DNA from: Hyphomicrobiales bacterium
GTDB lineage: Bacteria > Pseudomonadota > Alphaproteobacteria > Rhizobiales > Aestuariivirgaceae
Length of the DNA: 7,181 nucleotides
Direction of reading: 5' to 3'
Assembly (NCBI GenBank): GCA_025356765.1
Contig: JANXRO010000036.1
Span: forward strand, 1-7,181
Position 1 is the first letter of the stretch. Each line of letters begins with the position of its first letter. This document shows, one piece after another, positions 5,139 to 7,181 of the stretch. A program made the translations under genes and the position numbers. The notes below the pieces were generated by a model. It was not told the DNA's origin. It saw only the letters and a list, made by a program, of their open reading frames with translations, and ran no database searches.

Positions 5139-5164
5139 CGTGAAAGGCCCATTGTGCCTTCACG
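5139..5164 (+). terminator. Hairpin between the DUF2946-like and PepSY genes (attenuator or RNA-stability element)
   Basis: CGTGAAAGGC (5139-5148) pairs with GCCTTCACG (5156-5164) over nine pairs, with one bulged A and a seven-base loop. A T-rich stretch (TTCATTTTAATT, 5171-5182) follows six bases later, which is far for an efficient terminator. Between two co-directional genes it could give partial termination or protect the upstream mRNA. Confidence 0.4.
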
Positions 5165-5195
5165 CGCACCTTCATTTTAATTGACGAGGAATATT

Positions 5196-6608
5196 ATGTC
5201 CACTTTCAACTCGGCGGCCGATCGGCCTGCTGCAAGCTCACGTTTTTACCGCGCTGTCTGGCGCTGGCACTTTTATGCTGGCCTTTATGTCGTGCCCTTT
5301 CTGCTGATGTTGGCCATCACAGGACTAGTCATGCTTTATGCCAGTTCTATTGAATCCCAGTTCGGCAAAAAATACCATGTTGCGGTAGAAGGCCAACGCA
5401 TGACACTGCAAACCCAAGCCGCGGCGGCGTTGCAAGCTGTTCCGGGCGCCACGATCACAACATTTATTGCCCCGCGCAGCGATGATCTGGCCAATGTGTG
5501 TGTTGTCACCGCCAACGACAAGCAACATTTCGTGGCTGTTAATCCCCATGATGCCAAAGTGCTCGACAATGTCATCAAGGATGACACGTTGTTCTACTGG
5601 GCTCGCGCCATTCATGGCAGCTTTATGATCGGCCTGCCCAGCGCGGGCTGGGGCGATCATTTGATTGAAGTTGCCGCTGGTTTAAGCGTCATTCTGGTGA
5701 TCTCGGGCCTTTACATGTGGTGGCCGCGCGGCAATCAGCGTTTCATATCTGCGTTGCTGCCAAATTTCTCTCGCCAAGGCCGCGCGCTGTGGCGGGAATT
5801 GCATGTCACAGGTGGACTTTATGTCTCGATCATTTTGTTGGCTTTCCTGATCAGCGGGCTGTCGTGGACGGGCTTTTGGGGCGGTCAATACGTTCAGCTT
5901 TGGAACACGTTTCCCGCCAGCAAATATGATGCGCCCAAATCTGATAAGAACCACGCTTCCCTGAACCATGCTGCGTTGAAAGAAGTGCCTTGGACATTGG
6001 AACAGACGCCATTGCCCAAATCAGGTTCTTTGGCGGGGGCCGTTGGCCTCAAAGAGGGAACGGCGGTGAACCTTGATACAGTAACCGCCTTTGCGCGTGG
6101 TTATGGCTTCGACGAACAATTCCGCGTTTCACCGCCTGCCGATGCAGACGGGGTTTATACGGTGATGGCAGACTCGATGAACCAAGACAACACATCTCCG
6201 TTTAAAGACCGCACGCTTCATATTGATCAATATACCGGCAAAATTCTCGCCGACATTCCTTTTGCCGCTTATCCGCTTGGCGGCAAGGCAATGGCTGTGG
6301 GCATTGCGCTGCATGAGGCCGGAATGGGTCTCTGGAACCTGATCTTCAACACGGTTTATTGCCTGCTGATCATTTTCATTTGCGTATCAGGTATAGTGAT
6401 GTGGTGGATGCGCAGGCCAGCTCGTGCCCTTGGTTCGCCGCTGTATGCCAAGAACACCAAGGTCCCCGTTGTCGTGCTTGGGCTTGGGGCGGTTCTGTGT
6501 GCCATGTTTCCGCTTTCAGGCATCGCCATAGCACTTTTTGCCATTATTGATTTTCTGCTGCCCAAGCGATTCAAAGAGGCTGGAGGTTCGATGCTGACTG
6601 CTGAATAA
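5196..6608 (+). CDS. PepSY-associated membrane protein (PiuB/FoxB-like, iron-uptake class)
   Basis: This 470-residue inner-membrane protein has the PepSY-TM layout: RAVWRWHFYAGLYVVPFLLM (19-38) leading into helix 1 (to about 49), a first periplasmic PepSY region (55-130), helices near 155-176 and 205-229, a second large loop with TLHIDQYTGKIL (340-351), a helix near 383-405 ending VMWWMRRP, and one or two more at 424-454. His25, His140, His155, His203 and His373 lie at helix ends or in helices and are candidate haem ligands. Relatives such as PiuB and FoxB act in iron uptake, and FoxB reduces ferrisiderophores at the membrane. The ATG at 5196 has GAGGA (5186-5190) five bases upstream, while a TTG at 5181 overlaps that SD region and is rejected. 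It is the second gene after the His/Cys protein. No TonB receptor is in the window, so the metal or siderophore is unknown. Confidence 0.88.
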   Translation: MSTFNSAADRPAASSRFYRAVWRWHFYAGLYVVPFLLMLAITGLVMLYASSIESQFGKKYHVAVEGQRMTLQTQAAAALQAVPGATITTFIAPRSDDLANVCVVTANDKQHFVAVNPHDAKVLDNVIKDDTLFYWARAIHGSFMIGLPSAGWGDHLIEVAAGLSVILVISGLYMWWPRGNQRFISALLPNFSRQGRALWRELHVTGGLYVSIILLAFLISGLSWTGFWGGQYVQLWNTFPASKYDAPKSDKNHASLNHAALKEVPWTLEQTPLPKSGSLAGAVGLKEGTAVNLDTVTAFARGYGFDEQFRVSPPADADGVYTVMADSMNQDNTSPFKDRTLHIDQYTGKILADIPFAAYPLGGKAMAVGIALHEAGMGLWNLIFNTVYCLLIIFICVSGIVMWWMRRPARALGSPLYAKNTKVPVVVLGLGAVLCAMFPLSGIAIALFAIIDFLLPKRFKEAGGSMLTAE

Positions 6609-6625
6609 AATGGTCATATAATTAC

Positions 6626-6669
6626 AAAAATGCCGGGCTCCCTCAGTTGGGGGCCGGCACACTCAATTT
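6626..6669. terminator. Bidirectional rho-independent terminator between convergent genes
   Basis: TGCCGG (6631-6636) and CTCCC (6638-6642) pair with GGGGG (6649-6653) and CCGGCA (6654-6659) around a six-base loop. There is one bulged G and one T.G wobble. Read leftward, the stem is followed at once by TTTTT (6630-6626), a classic terminator for the nfeD-type gene. Read rightward, TCAATTTT (6663-6670) follows a few bases later, a weaker terminator for the PepSY gene, whose stop is 22 bases upstream. Confidence 0.85.
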
Positions 6670-6707
6670 TGTCAGGGCGCAATTGAACTCAAGGTATTCG
6701 CCAATGT

Positions 6708-7154
6708 TCAAGCACCCTTCACCCTCAGCCTCATCCCATCAACGCCTGTTACTTTCACGCGCGTTCCGGCGGCGGCGTCTTCGCCTTCAACATCCCACAG
6801 CGTGTCTTCCACCTTGATTTTGCCGTTGCCGTTAATGATGGCTTTTTCCAAGATGAAGCTGCGACCCACTAGGCCAGCTTGGCGTTGATTCAGGTGTGGG
6901 CTATCAGATTTCACAGCCCAAGACCGGCTGACAAAACGCCAAGACGCGGCCACGCATATAATCGCCAAGGCCGCAAAGGTTAGGGCCTCACCTGTCCAAC
7001 CTAAATGCAGCAACGATGCCACGATTGCTGTTAAAACGGCAGCGGCCGCAAGCCAAATCATAAAAAAACCGGGTTGGGCCATTTCAGCCAGCAACAAAAC
7101 GCCAGCCAAAATCCACCAGAAATAGGTTCCAAAAATTGGGAAGAGGGTGTTCAT
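6708..7154 (-). CDS. NfeD family membrane protein (short form)
   Basis: This is a 148-residue protein. Three hydrophobic segments (about 12-25, 30-50 and 55-72) are followed by a soluble C-terminal domain (94-147) with GLVGR, NGNGKIKVEDTLWDVEGE and GTRVKVTGVDGMRLRV, the pattern of the NfeD OB-fold. The N-terminal ClpP-like serine protease domain of long NfeD proteins is absent, so this is the short form seen in E. coli YbbJ/QmcA-type pairs. Short NfeD proteins usually work with a stomatin/SPFH (band 7) partner in membrane quality control. That partner is not downstream, where a terminator and a convergent gene lie, so it could only be beyond the right edge or elsewhere. AAGGAGA (7168-7162) sits seven bases before the ATG. 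One frame stays open from the right edge to a TGA overlapping this start as ATGA, which would fit a coupled upstream gene, but only nine codons can be seen. Confidence 0.88.
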   Translation of the reverse strand: MNTLFPIFGTYFWWILAGVLLLAEMAQPGFFMIWLAAAAVLTAIVASLLHLGWTGEALTFAALAIICVAASWRFVSRSWAVKSDSPHLNQRQAGLVGRSFILEKAIINGNGKIKVEDTLWDVEGEDAAAGTRVKVTGVDGMRLRVKGA

Positions 7155-7181
7155 AAAACAGTCTCCTTCACATTGAACATC

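Noticed and set aside
5181..5195. TTG start for the PepSY protein
   Set aside because: The TTG lies just upstream of, and in the same stretch as, the GAGGA SD that serves the ATG at 5196 with ideal spacing.
6663..6686. TCAATT...AATTGA inverted repeat between the convergent genes
   Set aside because: Six AT-rich pairs around 12 bases are easily chance, and the neighbouring GC-rich hairpin already explains termination.

Overview
The window looks like chromosomal DNA from an alphaproteobacterium. This is an inference from three things: the protein types (alphaproteobacterial-style CspA, solo BioY, compact CcdA), balanced to slightly GC-rich codon use, and several upstream elements resembling the TTG...GCTAnnnn housekeeping promoters known from that class. 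There is no insertion sequence, phage gene, integrase or CRISPR array. Codon use looks even throughout, so this reads as ordinary core or near-core chromosome rather than an island.

Layout, left to right. (1) The window cuts a leftward class III aminotransferase (GabT type) after its first 96 codons. (2) Diverging from it is a 460-residue protein with the M24 'pita-bread' peptidase/creatinase fold, in which most of the usual metal ligands appear to be replaced. (3) A 206-base gap leads into a cold-shock gene (cspA) with a strong SD and a very strong extended terminator hairpin. (4) bioY, the biotin-binding membrane component, stands alone without bioM or bioN. (5) A tRNA-Gln(UUG) with a near-consensus promoter lies 30 bases upstream of ccdA, with no terminator between them. 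(6) A haloacid dehalogenase type II protein has every expected catalytic residue. (7) A pair of rightward genes follows: a small exported His/Cys protein resembling DUF2946, then a PepSY-type multi-helix membrane protein of the iron-uptake/ferrisiderophore-reduction class. (8) A bidirectional terminator separates these from a convergent leftward nfeD-type gene, whose first codon lies 27 bases from the right edge.

Most of the genes look like independent transcription units. Functional links the sequence supports are: the DUF2946-like/PepSY pair, probably envelope metal handling; tRNA-Gln plus ccdA, possible co-transcription; and a possible but unproven link between the aminotransferase and the M24-like protein through a shared 84-base divergent promoter region. 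The more unusual points are the ligand-poor M24 protein, two genes whose first possible start codon sits about 7 bases after a promoter-like GCTAG element (predicted leaderless mRNAs), and the long hairpin after cspA. I saw no clearly new defence, mobile or biosynthetic system.
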